Notes: generated from the sequence alone by a model not told the origin. A stretch of 64,000 nucleotides of DNA from Streptomyces sp. KL109B (GCF_030766935.1 NZ_JASERL010000003.1:124001-188000), one strand, 5' to 3'. Counted from the stretch's first letter, positions 9,288 through 17,317 are shown. A program made the numbers and translations.

Positions 9288-9340
9288 GGCGGGCCCGTGC
9301 CGCAGGGCGGGCCCGTGCCGGCGGCCCGCACCGTGGCTGG

Positions 9341-9387
9341 GCCCCGGGGCTCCGCCCCGGACCCCGTTCCTCAAACGCCGGAGAGGC
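9341..9387. repeat. REP-like GC-rich interspersed repeat, copy 1
   Basis: This copy reads GCCCCGGGGCTCCGCCCCGG then ACCCCGTTCCTCAAACGCCGGAG. It shares the pattern GGGGCTCxGCCCCGGACCCC-x-CTCAAxCGCCG with copies at 12086-12130 and 34887-34989. It sits between convergent genes (helicase and the Tad operon end), a typical place for such elements, and overlaps the 3' end of the last Tad gene. Confidence 0.7.
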
Positions 9388-9733
9388 TCAAAGATGGCGC
9401 ACCCGCTCGCGCCCGGACCTCCGACCGGAAGCCCGGCTCGCCCGCCGCCGCGGTCACCTCCGACACCTCCCCGTGCAGCACACACCGCACCACTCCCGCA
9501 CCCTGCGCCCGCGCCACCCGCTCCGCCAGCGCGCACGCCCGCGTCCTCCCCTCCGTCCAGTGGTCCGCCGCGGCGAGCGCCGCGAGGTCCGCCGCCGCAC
9601 CCGCCCGGTGGCGTGCCTCCACCGCCTGGCCCATGGCCAGCACCGCGCCGAACACCACGCCCACCGCGGCCATCGCCACGGCCACCCACACTGTCGCCGA
9701 CCCTCGGTCCGACCGCGCCACGCGTCTCCTCAT
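9371..9733 (-). CDS. TadE-like pilus-associated protein (Rv3654c type)
   Basis: A 120-residue protein. A basic N terminus (MRRRVARSDRGSATVW) leads into one membrane segment (about residues 14-36), followed by an Ala-rich periplasmic helix with a DLAALAAAD motif. This is the layout of the Rv3654c-type TadE-like proteins that end Tad operons in actinobacteria. Its ATG overlaps the stop of the upstream TadE gene by four bases (ATGA), which implies translational coupling. The last residues and the stop codon fall inside an interspersed repeat, so the natural C terminus may have been replaced. Confidence 0.8.
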   Translation of the reverse strand: MRRRVARSDRGSATVWVAVAMAAVGVVFGAVLAMGQAVEARHRAGAAADLAALAAADHWTEGRTRACALAERVARAQGAGVVRCVLHGEVSEVTAAAGEPGFRSEVRARAGAPSLSLSGV

Positions 9734-10092
9734 GTCCGCCCCACCGCCTCCTCCGCCGCCGCCACGGCCTGCGCCCCCAGGTCCACGCCGAGCGGCCCCG
9801 GCCCCACGGACCTGAACCGCACCGTCACCCGGACCAGGTCGCCCTCCCGGCCCACCGCGATCCGCGCCCCCTTCGGCGCGGCCTCCCGGGCCACGGCCAC
9901 CGCCGCCCCCGTGGGCTCCTGCCGCGCCACCGCCCTGGCCCCGGCGCGCGCGGCGTCCACGCACCTGATCTGCGCCGACGCCGCGAGCACCGCCCAGATC
10001 AGCGCCATCGTGAACACCACGAGCACCGGCAGCGCCACGGCCGCCTCCGCCGTCACAAAGCCCCGATCGCGGCGGGACTCAGAACGACCCAT
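9730..10092 (-). CDS. TadE family pseudopilin-like protein
   Basis: A 120-residue protein with the TadE hallmark at its N terminus: DRGFVTAEAAVALPVLV, where the Gly-Phe-x-Thr-x-Glu pseudopilin-type cleavage site precedes one long hydrophobic helix. The Glu five residues after the Gly is the conserved residue of type IV pilin-like proteins. The rest is a small extracytoplasmic domain. It overlaps the DUF4244 gene upstream by 14 bases and the TadE-like gene downstream by 4. It is probably a minor pilin of the Flp-type pilus encoded here. Confidence 0.85.
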   Translation of the reverse strand: MGRSESRRDRGFVTAEAAVALPVLVVFTMALIWAVLAASAQIRCVDAARAGARAVARQEPTGAAVAVAREAAPKGARIAVGREGDLVRVTVRFRSVGPGPLGVDLGAQAVAAAEEAVGRT

Positions 10093-10312
10093 GGAGCGCC
10101 TTCGCCACCAAGGACCGCAGCGCCGACTGCACCACGTCGCTCGTCACCACCTGGAACAGCACCCCGGCGAAGCCCACCGCCGCGATCAGCCCCACCGCGT
10201 ACTCGGCGCTGACCATCCCGGCGTCCCGCCGCCCGGACCGCACCGCCCGCGCCCACCTCCTGACGCCTCCGCGCAGCCACCCGTACGTCCGCACCACACG
10301 CATACCGTTCAT
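10079..10312 (-). CDS. DUF4244 protein, Flp pilin-like
   Basis: A 77-residue protein with a basic N terminus, then GMVSAEYAVGLIAAVGFAGV, the pilin-type motif with Glu at position +5 of the hydrophobic helix. DUF4244 proteins occupy the major Flp pilin slot in actinobacterial Tad loci, so this is the likely structural subunit. The start (MNGMRV) was chosen over an upstream in-frame ATG because AAGGGAG lies 7 bases ahead of it. It follows the TadC-like gene by 72 bases. Confidence 0.85.
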   Translation of the reverse strand: MNGMRVVRTYGWLRGGVRRWARAVRSGRRDAGMVSAEYAVGLIAAVGFAGVLFQVVTSDVVQSALRSLVAKALHGSF

Positions 10313-10384
10313 TTCGACTCCCTTCGACTCCCTTGAGAACAGCCCTTGTTCGCTTGCCAACCGCACCACCGGCACGGGTGCCGG

Positions 10385-11167
10385 TCACCTCCCTCCCAGC
10401 ACTCCACTCCCGAGCCCGATCACCACCGGCACCACTCCGACCACCAGGAACGCGGGCAGGAAGCACAGCCCCACCGGCGCCGTGATCGTCACCGCCGCCC
10501 TGCGCGCCGCCGCCGTCGCCTGCCGCCCGCGCTCGGCCCGGCACTCCGCGGCGAACCGCGCCACGGGTGTCGCCGCCGGAGCCCCGGACTCGCCCGCCCG
10601 CTCCAACAGCCGCACCAACCCGCCGGCCCCGGGTACGGCCGCCAGCTCCCGCCACGCCACACCCAGTTCGCCCCCGAGCCGCACCTGGGCGGCGCCTCGC
10701 TCGAGCCCCCGCCCGGCGGGTCCGCCCAGCGCCTCGCCGACGGCCCGCGCCGCCTCCACAGGACCGGCCCCCGCCGCGAGACACGACGCCAACAAATCCG
10801 ACGCCAACGGGAGTTGACGGACCGCGTCCGCTCTTCCGCCCGCACTCGCCGCTCCCGGTTCCCGATGCCGCCACCAGTGCCACACCCCGGCCCCGCACAC
10901 CGCCCCGACCACGAGCCCGCCCACCCCACCGACCAACACGAACCCGGCCCCTACCGCCCCCGCGACCGGCCCCCACCGCCGCACCACGACCGGCAGCCCC
11001 ACGGCCCGCCGCGCCGCCCCTTCACCGGCGATTCCCGGCACACCCAGCACAAGCCGCACCCGCCGCCGCGCCACCCGCTCGGCGCGCCGCGCCGCGATCT
11101 CCCGCACCAGCCACGCCACCGTCGCCGCGACGCACAGCACTACCCCCAGCCTGTGGACAACGTTCAT
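10385..11167 (-). CDS. Type II secretion F-like protein (TadC-like)
   Basis: A 260-residue integral membrane protein. Hydrophobic segments occur near the N terminus, around residues 70-95, and at the C terminus (about 230-255). Between them is a cytoplasmic helical domain with the T2SSF pattern LLASCLAAGAGPVEAARAVG. This pairs with the TadB-like protein to form the inner-membrane platform of the Tad system. Only six bases separate it from the upstream tadB-like gene. Extremely high GC has made the sequence Ala/Gly/Arg-rich. Confidence 0.85.
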   Translation of the reverse strand: MNVVHRLGVVLCVAATVAWLVREIAARRAERVARRRVRLVLGVPGIAGEGAARRAVGLPVVVRRWGPVAGAVGAGFVLVGGVGGLVVGAVCGAGVWHWWRHREPGAASAGGRADAVRQLPLASDLLASCLAAGAGPVEAARAVGEALGGPAGRGLERGAAQVRLGGELGVAWRELAAVPGAGGLVRLLERAGESGAPAATPVARFAAECRAERGRQATAAARRAAVTITAPVGLCFLPAFLVVGVVPVVIGLGSGVLGGR

Positions 11168-11173
11168 CGCCTC

Positions 11174-12049
11174 TCACCCCTCCGCCCTTCGTACGATCCG
11201 CGCCGCCCACCACATCCCGGCGGCCTCCAGCACCCCGCCCACGACCAGGCACCCGACCCCCGGCCAGGTGTGCAGCAGCACCCGCAGCGGCCGTGCGCCC
11301 ATCGCCGCCCCGAGCAGCAGCGCGAACACCGGCAGCCCCGCGAGCATCACCGTGGTCGACCACGGGCCCGCCAACTGGGCCCTGAAGTCCGACCGTTGAT
11401 CCCGCTCCGCCCGCAGGGCGTCCCCCAGCCGTTCGAGGCCCGCCGCGAGTCCGGCGCCCCGGTCCACCGCCACTCGCCAGCACGCCGCGAGCCCGTTCAG
11501 CCCCGCGGCGCCCGGCTCCCGCGCCGCCGCGCCCAGGGCCCCGGGCACATCCCCGCCGAACCGGGCGGCCGCCACCACCGCCGCGCTCCCCGCACCGGTC
11601 AACGCCCCCGCCCCGCGCACCGCGACAACCAGCGCCTCCCCCGGCTGGCGCCCGGCCCGCACCTCACCGGCCACCAGCCCGCACAGCCGGATCACCGCCT
11701 CCTCGCGCCGCTCCTTTCCGCGCCGCGCCGCCCTGGCCCCGCGCAGCCGCCCCGCTCCGGGCACGGCGCACACCCCGAGCACGACCGGCAGCACCGAGGC
11801 GCCGGCGATCCCGACCACCAACCCGACGACCGCACACCACCATTCGGGCCGCGCCCGCACCCGCCCCCACCACCGCTCGCCCACACCAAGACACCCCGAC
11901 ACCACCCCGCCACGCGGCCCGACACCGAGCACCCTCCGAACCCGCCGCACCTCCAACTCCCGCTCCCACACCGCCCACATGGCCGCCACACCACCAAAGG
12001 CAGCCAGCACACCGGACCCGCCACCGCCCAGAACCCCATCCACGCCCAC
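11174..12049 (-). CDS. Type II secretion F-like protein (TadB-like)
   Basis: A 291-residue membrane protein with the T2SSF domain (cytoplasmic helices about residues 125-225, including GEVRAGRQPGEAL and the conserved RFGGDVPGAL) and two C-terminal membrane segments. It is the partner of the TadC-like protein in the platform that assembles Flp-type pili. A GTG start at 12049 is proposed because GGAGAGGGG lies just upstream. The frame stays open to 12166, but the extra part would be translated from an interspersed repeat. The 123-base gap to tadA is atypical for this operon. Confidence 0.82.
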   Translation of the reverse strand: MGVDGVLGGGGSGVLAAFGGVAAMWAVWERELEVRRVRRVLGVGPRGGVVSGCLGVGERWWGRVRARPEWWCAVVGLVVGIAGASVLPVVLGVCAVPGAGRLRGARAARRGKERREEAVIRLCGLVAGEVRAGRQPGEALVVAVRGAGALTGAGSAAVVAAARFGGDVPGALGAAAREPGAAGLNGLAACWRVAVDRGAGLAAGLERLGDALRAERDQRSDFRAQLAGPWSTTVMLAGLPVFALLLGAAMGARPLRVLLHTWPGVGCLVVGGVLEAAGMWWAARIVRRAEG

Positions 12050-12085
12050 GCACCCCTCTCCACCGATTCCACCGATTCCCGATCG

Positions 12086-12130
12086 AGCCCCTGCGGCGAT
12101 TGAGCAGCGGGGCCCGGGGCAGCGCCCCGC
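12086..12130. repeat. REP-like GC-rich interspersed repeat, copy 2
   Basis: GAGCCCCTGCGGCGATTGAGCAG followed by CGGGGCCCGGGGCAGCGCCCCG is the reverse-oriented form of the element seen at 34887-34909 and following. It lies between tadA and tadB inside an otherwise tightly packed operon, so it probably arrived by insertion. Its GC hairpin could affect the mRNA. Confidence 0.7.
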
Positions 12131-12172
12131 AACCGCAACCCCGCCCTCGCGCACGGGAAAAGCCACCGCTCC

Positions 12173-13561
12173 TCACCCCATGCGCACTCCCAAAAACCCC
12201 CCGAGCCGCGCCCACCCCACCCCCTCCACAAATCCCCGCTCGCCCCACTCCAGCGCCGGCACCGCCCGCACCCAGCCCTCCGGGTCCCGCTCCAGCACCT
12301 GGACCTGCGCGATCCGCCGCCGCCCGCCCCGGCCCCGTACGAGATGCAGCACCACGGAAACCGCCGCCGCCAACTGGCTGTGCAGCGCGGCCCGATCGAG
12401 CCCGGCCGCCGTCCCCAGCGCCTCGAGCCGCACCGGGACATCGCTCGCCGCGTTGGCGTGCACCGTCCCGCAGCCGCCCTCGTGCCCCGTGTTCAGGGCG
12501 GCGAGGAGCGACACGACCTCCGCGCCGCGCACCTCGCCCACCACGAGCCGGTCGGGCCGCATCCGCAGCGCCTGCCTGACCAGGTCGTCGAGGCCCACGA
12601 CGCCCGCGCCCTCCTGGTTGGCGGGACGCGATTCGAGCCGTACGACGTGCGGATGGTCCGGCCTCAACTCGGCGGAGTCCTCGGCCAGAACGATCCGCTC
12701 CCGCGGCCCGACGAGCCCGAGCAGCGCGCTCAGGAGCGTCGTCTTGCCGCTGCCCGTACCGCCGCTGATCAGGAACGACAGGCGCGCGTCGAGCAGGGCC
12801 CGCAGCACCCGGTCACCGCCCGGCGGCACCGTCCCCGCCGCCACCAGCTCCGCCAGCGTGAAAGCCCGGGGCCGTACGACCCGCAGCGACAGGCACGTAC
12901 AGGCCGCCGCGATCGGTGGCAGCACCGCGTGCAGCCGGGTCCCGTCGGGCAACCGGGCGTCCACCCAGGGCCGCGCGTCGTCCAGGCGCCGCCCCACGAC
13001 GGCCGCGAGGCGCTGCGCCAACCTCCGTACATCCGCGGCGCTTTCGAAGGACACGGCGGCCCGCTCCAGGCCGTGGCCCCGGTCGACCCACACCTTGTCC
13101 GGCGCCGACACCAGGACATCCGTCACCGAGGGGTCGGCGAGCAGCGGCTCCAGCGGCCCGGCGCCCACCAGCTCCGAGCGCAACCGGCCCGCCGCGCCGA
13201 GCACTTCGGCGTCGCCGAGGATCCGGCCCTGCGCCCGCAGCGCCTCGGCCACGCGCGCGGGGGTCGGCTCCGACCCGTTCTCGGCGAGCCACTGCCGTAC
13301 GCCGTCCAGCATGCGCGCCCCGACCACCGCGCCCCGCCCAGGCCGCGCGGCCACCCCCGCACGCCCAGCCACCTCGAACACCTCAGCCGCCCCATTCACC
13401 CCGTCCATCGCACCCACCCCGTCCGCCCTGTCCATCGCATCCATCTCCCCGATCACGTCCACCGCCCCCATCACGTCAACCGCCTCCATCGCGTCCACCG
13501 CCGCCACGCCATCCACCACCTCCGCCCGACTCACGCCACGCCCACCCGACTCACGCCGCAT
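12173..13561 (-). CDS. tadA: Tad secretion ATPase (TadA/CpaF family)
   Basis: A 462-residue type II/IV secretion ATPase that powers pilus assembly. Walker A (GGTGSGKTT) is near residue 265, followed by the Asp box (LAEDSAELRPDHPHVVRLE), Walker B-like RMRPDRLVVGEVRG and the His box GHEGGCGTVHANA. The N-terminal 60 residues are low-complexity: about six repeats of an AVDAM/AMDGV-type unit from a degenerate DNA repeat (about 13390-13530). If those are discounted, a later start near the ARMLDGV region is possible. It overlaps ssd by 11 bases, so translation is probably coupled. Confidence 0.92.
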   Translation of the reverse strand: MRRESGGRGVSRAEVVDGVAAVDAMEAVDVMGAVDVIGEMDAMDRADGVGAMDGVNGAAEVFEVAGRAGVAARPGRGAVVGARMLDGVRQWLAENGSEPTPARVAEALRAQGRILGDAEVLGAAGRLRSELVGAGPLEPLLADPSVTDVLVSAPDKVWVDRGHGLERAAVSFESAADVRRLAQRLAAVVGRRLDDARPWVDARLPDGTRLHAVLPPIAAACTCLSLRVVRPRAFTLAELVAAGTVPPGGDRVLRALLDARLSFLISGGTGSGKTTLLSALLGLVGPRERIVLAEDSAELRPDHPHVVRLESRPANQEGAGVVGLDDLVRQALRMRPDRLVVGEVRGAEVVSLLAALNTGHEGGCGTVHANAASDVPVRLEALGTAAGLDRAALHSQLAAAVSVVLHLVRGRGGRRRIAQVQVLERDPEGWVRAVPALEWGERGFVEGVGWARLGGFLGVRMG

Positions 13562-14627
13562 CCCCCTCCACCGCCGCCACCGGCATCCGCTCCCAGAACG
13601 CCCCGCAGAACCGCCCCAACGGACCGCCGTTCAACACCCCCGCGTCCACGGGCAGTTCACCGGCGAACGGCAGCCCGACCAGCCGCGCCACCTCCTCCGT
13701 CGCGAGGCCTCCCGCCCCGCGCGCGGGAGCCGTCACCACCCGCAGGTCCCGCAGCACCATCGCGGCGGCCCCCGCCATCCGGCGCGCCGCCGCCACGGCG
13801 CGCAGCTCCGGTGGCACCACGAGCAGCCCGAGGTCGAGCTGGGCCAGGGCCTCGACGGATCCGGCGTCCACCCGGCGCGGCAGGTCCACCACGACGGTCC
13901 CGCCCCTGCGCCGCCCCGCCGCGAGCACGGCCCGCACCGCCTCCGGCGGCACCGCCGCGAGGTCGCCGCGGTCCCAGCTGAGCACCCGCAGATCGTGCAG
14001 CCGGGGCAGCGACTCCTCCAGGGCCGTGCTGCCGAGCCGGCCCCGCGACTCCGCGAAGGCCGGCCAGCGCAGCCCTTCCGCCGCCTCGCCGCCGAGCAGC
14101 ACATCGAGGCCGCCGCCGAGCGGATCCGCGTCGACCAGAAGCGTGCGCCGCCCCACCCGCGCGGACGCCACCGCGAGCGCGCAGGCCAGCGTGGAGGCCC
14201 CGGACCCGCCGCGGCCACCGAGCACCCCGACGGTCAGGGCGGGCCGCCCCACCCCTTCGGCGACATCGGCGATCCGGTCCATCAGCCACTGCTCGCCGTC
14301 CGGCAGGACCAGGACATGGTCGGCGCCGATCTCCACGGCCCGCCGCCACACCCCGGAATCGTCTTGATCACGACCAACCAAGATCACTCCACGGCGTCGG
14401 GACACCCCGGAAAGGCGCCGTGCCGCGTCGTCCCCGACCAGGACGAGAGGCGCCGATTCCCAGCCGCCCCAGCCCTCCGCGCACGCCGGCGCCCCGTGCC
14501 CGACCTCGGGCCGCACCCCCGCCGCCGCGCACAGGCGCAGCAGGTCATCGAGGAGTTCCACGTCCTCCGTCACGATCAGCGGGGCGCTCCGCATGTCCCG
14601 CGCGTCGCACGCGATGACTTCCGCCAT
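13551..14627 (-). CDS. ssd: Septum site-determining protein Ssd (CpaE-like ParA/MinD ATPase)
   Basis: A 358-residue protein: an N-terminal receiver-like region (about 1-120) and a C-terminal P-loop domain of the MinD/ParA class. Its Walker A reads GGRGGSGAST (about residue 135), so both the signature lysine and the P-loop lysine are missing. That agrees with Ssd proteins of Mycobacterium, which act in division and regulation without canonical ATPase residues. Motif A' (LLVDADPLGGGLDVLLG) is retained. It is the first gene of the Tad operon, where CpaE homologues localise pilus assembly. The ATG follows GAGGGGGAT. Confidence 0.9.
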   Translation of the reverse strand: MAEVIACDARDMRSAPLIVTEDVELLDDLLRLCAAAGVRPEVGHGAPACAEGWGGWESAPLVLVGDDAARRLSGVSRRRGVILVGRDQDDSGVWRRAVEIGADHVLVLPDGEQWLMDRIADVAEGVGRPALTVGVLGGRGGSGASTLACALAVASARVGRRTLLVDADPLGGGLDVLLGGEAAEGLRWPAFAESRGRLGSTALEESLPRLHDLRVLSWDRGDLAAVPPEAVRAVLAAGRRRGGTVVVDLPRRVDAGSVEALAQLDLGLLVVPPELRAVAAARRMAGAAAMVLRDLRVVTAPARGAGGLATEEVARLVGLPFAGELPVDAGVLNGGPLGRFCGAFWERMPVAAVEGDAA

Positions 14628-15004
14628 GGTCCGATCCCCCTCTCGCCGCGCTCGCCCGCCCCTGCGGACGATCCGTTCCGCACGCGAAGTCGGCGGTGGC
14701 GAACGCGCCGAATACCGTCCGCCCGGCACAGCTCGGCCATAACAAACCGGCCATGAACACGGACCTGAACTTCGTGTGCGGAATCACCGTGCAGCGATCC
14801 CGGAAAACGTGGGGATCTTGGTCAATAACTGTGGACGCGAGAAGGCTTGTGAATATCCCGGTCACCCATACCAGTGACACCCTGAACTCGGCATGAATCT
14901 GCCCACAGAGCAGCCCGGCAGTCACGCAGCGTGATGGATCGACGGCGCACCGGCTGCGGCACACGAGCCCGCGAATCCCGCGGGGCGGGCCTGGGAAGGA
15001 CATG

Positions 15005-15112
15005 AAAAAGGACCCGAAAACGGGTCCGGACATGCGACGACCCCCGCCGGGGGGGAGAGCGGGGGTCGTCCTCCACGGTCCGACTCGGGGGGGGAGGAGC
15101 CAGACCGGGTAC
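15005..15112 (-). ncRNA. 6C RNA
   Basis: Read on the minus strand, this has the defining form of 6C RNA. Hairpin 1 (15106-15077) has a 10-bp stem GGTCTGGCTC/GAGTCGGACC closing a loop with eight consecutive C. Hairpin 2 (15071-15035) has a 12-bp stem GACGACCCCCGC/GCGGGGGTCGTC closing a loop with six C. A terminator GGACCCG-TTTT-CGGGTCC followed by TTTTT ends it at about 15005. The position between ssd and the HAD gene matches the mycobacterial B11/6C RNA between Rv3660c and Rv3661. The 5' end is approximate. The rest of the 580-base gap (14628-15207) shows no gene. Confidence 0.9.
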
Positions 15113-15207
15113 GCACGGTCGCGAACGATCCGTGACTTCCATGGTGTACCCGAGAGCCTTCTCAAGCAAACCCACGCGCCCCAGCTTACGCCGAATGGTT
15201 GGCGCCT

Positions 15208-16059
15208 ATGCTCGGCCTCGTGGAAAACCACTCCTTCTCTCACTCCACGCCCCGTACAGCGGCGTTCTTTGACCTGGACAAGACGGTCATCGCTAAGTCG
15301 AGCACACTCACCTTCAGCAAGTCGTTCTACCAAGGCGGGCTGATCAACCGGAGGGCCGTACTGCGCACCGCGTACGCCCAGTTCGTCTTCCTCGCCGGCG
15401 GCGCCGACCACGACCAGATGGAGCGGATGCGCGAGTACCTCTCGGCGCTGTGCCGCGGCTGGAACGTGCGACAGGTGAAGGAGATCGTCGCCGAGACGCT
15501 GCACGATCTGATCGACCCGATCATCTACGACGAGGCGGCGTCCCTCATCGAGGAGCACCACATCGCCGGGCGCGACGTCGTGATCGTCTCCACATCCGGC
15601 GCCGAGGTCGTCGAGCCGATCGGTGAACTCCTCGGCGCGGACCGGGTGGTCGCCACCCGCATGGTCGTGGGCGACGACGGCTGCTTCACGGGCGAGGTGG
15701 AGTACTACGCGTACGGGCCGACGAAGGCGGAGGCCATCAAGGAGCTGGCCCGCACCGAGGGATACGACCTCGCGCGCTGCTACGCGTACAGCGACTCGGC
15801 GACGGATCTGCCGATGCTCAGCTCCGTCGGGAACCCGCACGCCGTCAACCCGGACCGGGCGCTGCGCCGCGAGGCGCTCGCGCGCGAGTGGCCGATCCTC
15901 GATTTCCACAAGCCGGTCCGGCTCAAGCAGCGCCTGCCGCGTCTCTCCGCGCCCTCACGGCCCGCGCTGCTCGCCGCGGCCGGGGTCGGCGCGGCGGCCG
16001 TCACGGCGGGCATCGTCTGGTACGCGAGCCGGCGTCGTGCGACGTCAGGGGCGCTCTGA
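15208..16059 (+). CDS. HAD-superfamily phosphatase, CicA/SerB-like
   Basis: A 283-residue HAD subfamily IB hydrolase. Motif I is FFDLDKTV (nucleophile Asp), motif II VIVSTSG, motif III lysine GPTKAEA and motif IV YAYSDSATDLPML, so all catalytic residues are present. The last 40 residues hold a hydrophobic segment (LLAAAGVGAAAVTAGIVWYA) that may anchor it in the membrane. Homologues beside ssd in streptomycetes are called morphological-differentiation-associated proteins, and Caulobacter CicA is related; the substrate is unknown. The start is uncertain: no clear ribosome site, and TTG at 15199 or GTG at 15220 are alternatives. Confidence 0.85.
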   Translation: MLGLVENHSFSHSTPRTAAFFDLDKTVIAKSSTLTFSKSFYQGGLINRRAVLRTAYAQFVFLAGGADHDQMERMREYLSALCRGWNVRQVKEIVAETLHDLIDPIIYDEAASLIEEHHIAGRDVVIVSTSGAEVVEPIGELLGADRVVATRMVVGDDGCFTGEVEYYAYGPTKAEAIKELARTEGYDLARCYAYSDSATDLPMLSSVGNPHAVNPDRALRREALAREWPILDFHKPVRLKQRLPRLSAPSRPALLAAAGVGAAAVTAGIVWYASRRRATSGAL

Positions 16060-16139
16060 AGCGCCACCGGTTCGTCCTGTTTGAACCTAAAAGTAAAGAA
16101 GTGCGGCCAGGGCTTCCGCTTGCTCCGGGGGAGGAGTAC

Positions 16140-16344
16140 AAAGGATTCAACGGCCCGCGAGACCAAGGACATCCGAGAGGAACGCCTTTAACCGCAATCA
16201 GGCCCCACGGACCGATGCATGAACACCGGGCACCCACGCGACGTCGACCCGTCGATTACGGGCCAGCCGCACCAGGTGACGGGCAAAGTTCCCGACCTGA
16301 TGGGCAACACTTCGAGGACGCTTGGTAACCCAGTGGACATGCCA
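16140..16344 (+). ncRNA. Probable 6S-like RNA (scr3559 type)
   Basis: The gap between the HAD gene and the Fic-like gene (16060-16391) has no convincing ORF but can fold. ACCAAG at 16162 pairs with CTTGGT at 16321, and an inner hairpin CAGGTGACGGG...CCCGACCTG spans 16273-16299, giving an extended rod. A strong hairpin follows at 16345-16372. In S. coelicolor, as I recall it, the 6S-like RNA scr3559 lies between the orthologues of these two genes. That synteny is the main evidence. Strand and ends are guesses; a covariance search would settle it. Confidence 0.4.
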
Positions 16345-16376
16345 GCGGCGGTACGAATTCTCGTACCGCCGCACTT
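16345..16376 (+). terminator. Terminator with perfect 12-bp stem
   Basis: GCGGCGGTACGA, loop ATTC, TCGTACCGCCGC, then ACTTTTGG. It separates the converging HAD gene or small RNA on the plus strand from the Fic-like gene on the minus strand and may act in both directions. Confidence 0.75.
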
Positions 16377-16391
16377 TTGGTTCCACGCGGT

Positions 16392-17216
16392 CTACGCGGC
16401 GCCCCGCTGCAGCGCCTCGCAGACGGCCGTCGACTCCCTGACGCCCAGCTCGACCGCCTTGCCGCAGTGGGTGATCCAGGCAGCCATGCCCTCCGGCGTA
16501 CCGGATACGTAGCCGTCGAGGGCGGCCGCGTAGGCGGCGCGGCCGAGTTCGGCGTGGCCCAGCTCGGCCGGGCAGATGGACTTCGGGTCGAGGCCGCTGC
16601 CCACCAGGACGATGCGCGCGGCCGCGCGGGCGACCAGGCCGTTGTGCGAGGCGAAGGGGCGCAGGGCGAGCAGTTCGCCCTCCACGATGGCGGCGCTGAC
16701 CAGGGCCGGCGCCGCGCTTCCGGCGATGACCAGCTGCGAGAGCCCCTCCAGGCGGCCCGCGACCTCGTCGGCGTCCGGCACCGGGAGTTCGATGAGCGGC
16801 TCGTCGACGGCTTCGCCCGCGAGCCGCGGCCGCCCCACCGCGTCGCCCTGGTCGGCCGCCGCGACCAGGTGCAGGCGCGCGAGCACCCGTAGGGGTGACT
16901 GCCGCCAGATGGACAGGAGTTGACCCGCCTCGGCGGTCAGGCGCAGGGCCGCGCCGACCGTGGGCGCCTCCTTGTCGCCGTCCGCCCCGCTGAAGTCGGT
17001 GCGCCTGCGCACCTCTTCGAGCGGCCAGTCGGCGCCGGAGAGCGCCGCACTGCCCCGCGCGCCACGCAGCGCGGCCTCGGACGTGACCTCGTTGCTGCGA
17101 CGCCGCATGACCCGGTGCCCGTAGACCCGGTCCACGGCCTTGCGCACGGAGTCCACGGAATCGGCCACGCCCGGCAGGTCGGCCAGGGCGGCGAGGGGGT
17201 CGGCTGTCGTACTCAT
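16392..17216 (-). CDS. Fic-like protein with degenerate active site
   Basis: A 274-residue, mostly helical protein. The middle-to-C-terminal part resembles the Fic fold: LLALRPFASHNGLVARAAAR aligns with the Fic core HPFxxGNGRxxR. However, the catalytic His is Arg and the Gly-Asn-Gly-Arg loop is altered (S-H-N-G-L), so AMP transfer looks unlikely. S. coelicolor annotation calls the neighbour of 6S-like RNA an 'oxidoreductase', for which I see no motif. The ATG (MSTTADPL) is the first good start. It diverges from the ATPase gene with about 100 bases between starts. Confidence 0.6.
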   Translation of the reverse strand: MSTTADPLAALADLPGVADSVDSVRKAVDRVYGHRVMRRRSNEVTSEAALRGARGSAALSGADWPLEEVRRRTDFSGADGDKEAPTVGAALRLTAEAGQLLSIWRQSPLRVLARLHLVAAADQGDAVGRPRLAGEAVDEPLIELPVPDADEVAGRLEGLSQLVIAGSAAPALVSAAIVEGELLALRPFASHNGLVARAAARIVLVGSGLDPKSICPAELGHAELGRAAYAAALDGYVSGTPEGMAAWITHCGKAVELGVRESTAVCEALQRGAA

Positions 17217-17317
17217 GAGTACGACCCTACGGGCCACGGCCTGCCGCCCCACGAAGGAGTGGTCTTCTTCACGCCTCGTCGACACGGACAGCGATGACAC
17301 CGATACCCTTTGTGAAC

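Noticed and set aside
14641..14900. Short plus-strand ORF MANAPNTVRPAQL upstream of the HAD gene
   Set aside because: Weak codon bias, no ribosome site and no recognisable domain; more likely the ssd promoter region.
14628..15909. Minus-strand ORF running across the HAD gene and the ssd upstream region
   Set aside because: It is the reverse shadow of the HAD gene and the 6C RNA, with no ribosome site or domain.
16219..16391. Small ORF starting MNTGHPRDVD in the 6S-like gap
   Set aside because: It would read through the terminator hairpin into the Fic-like gene's antisense strand and has no ribosome site.
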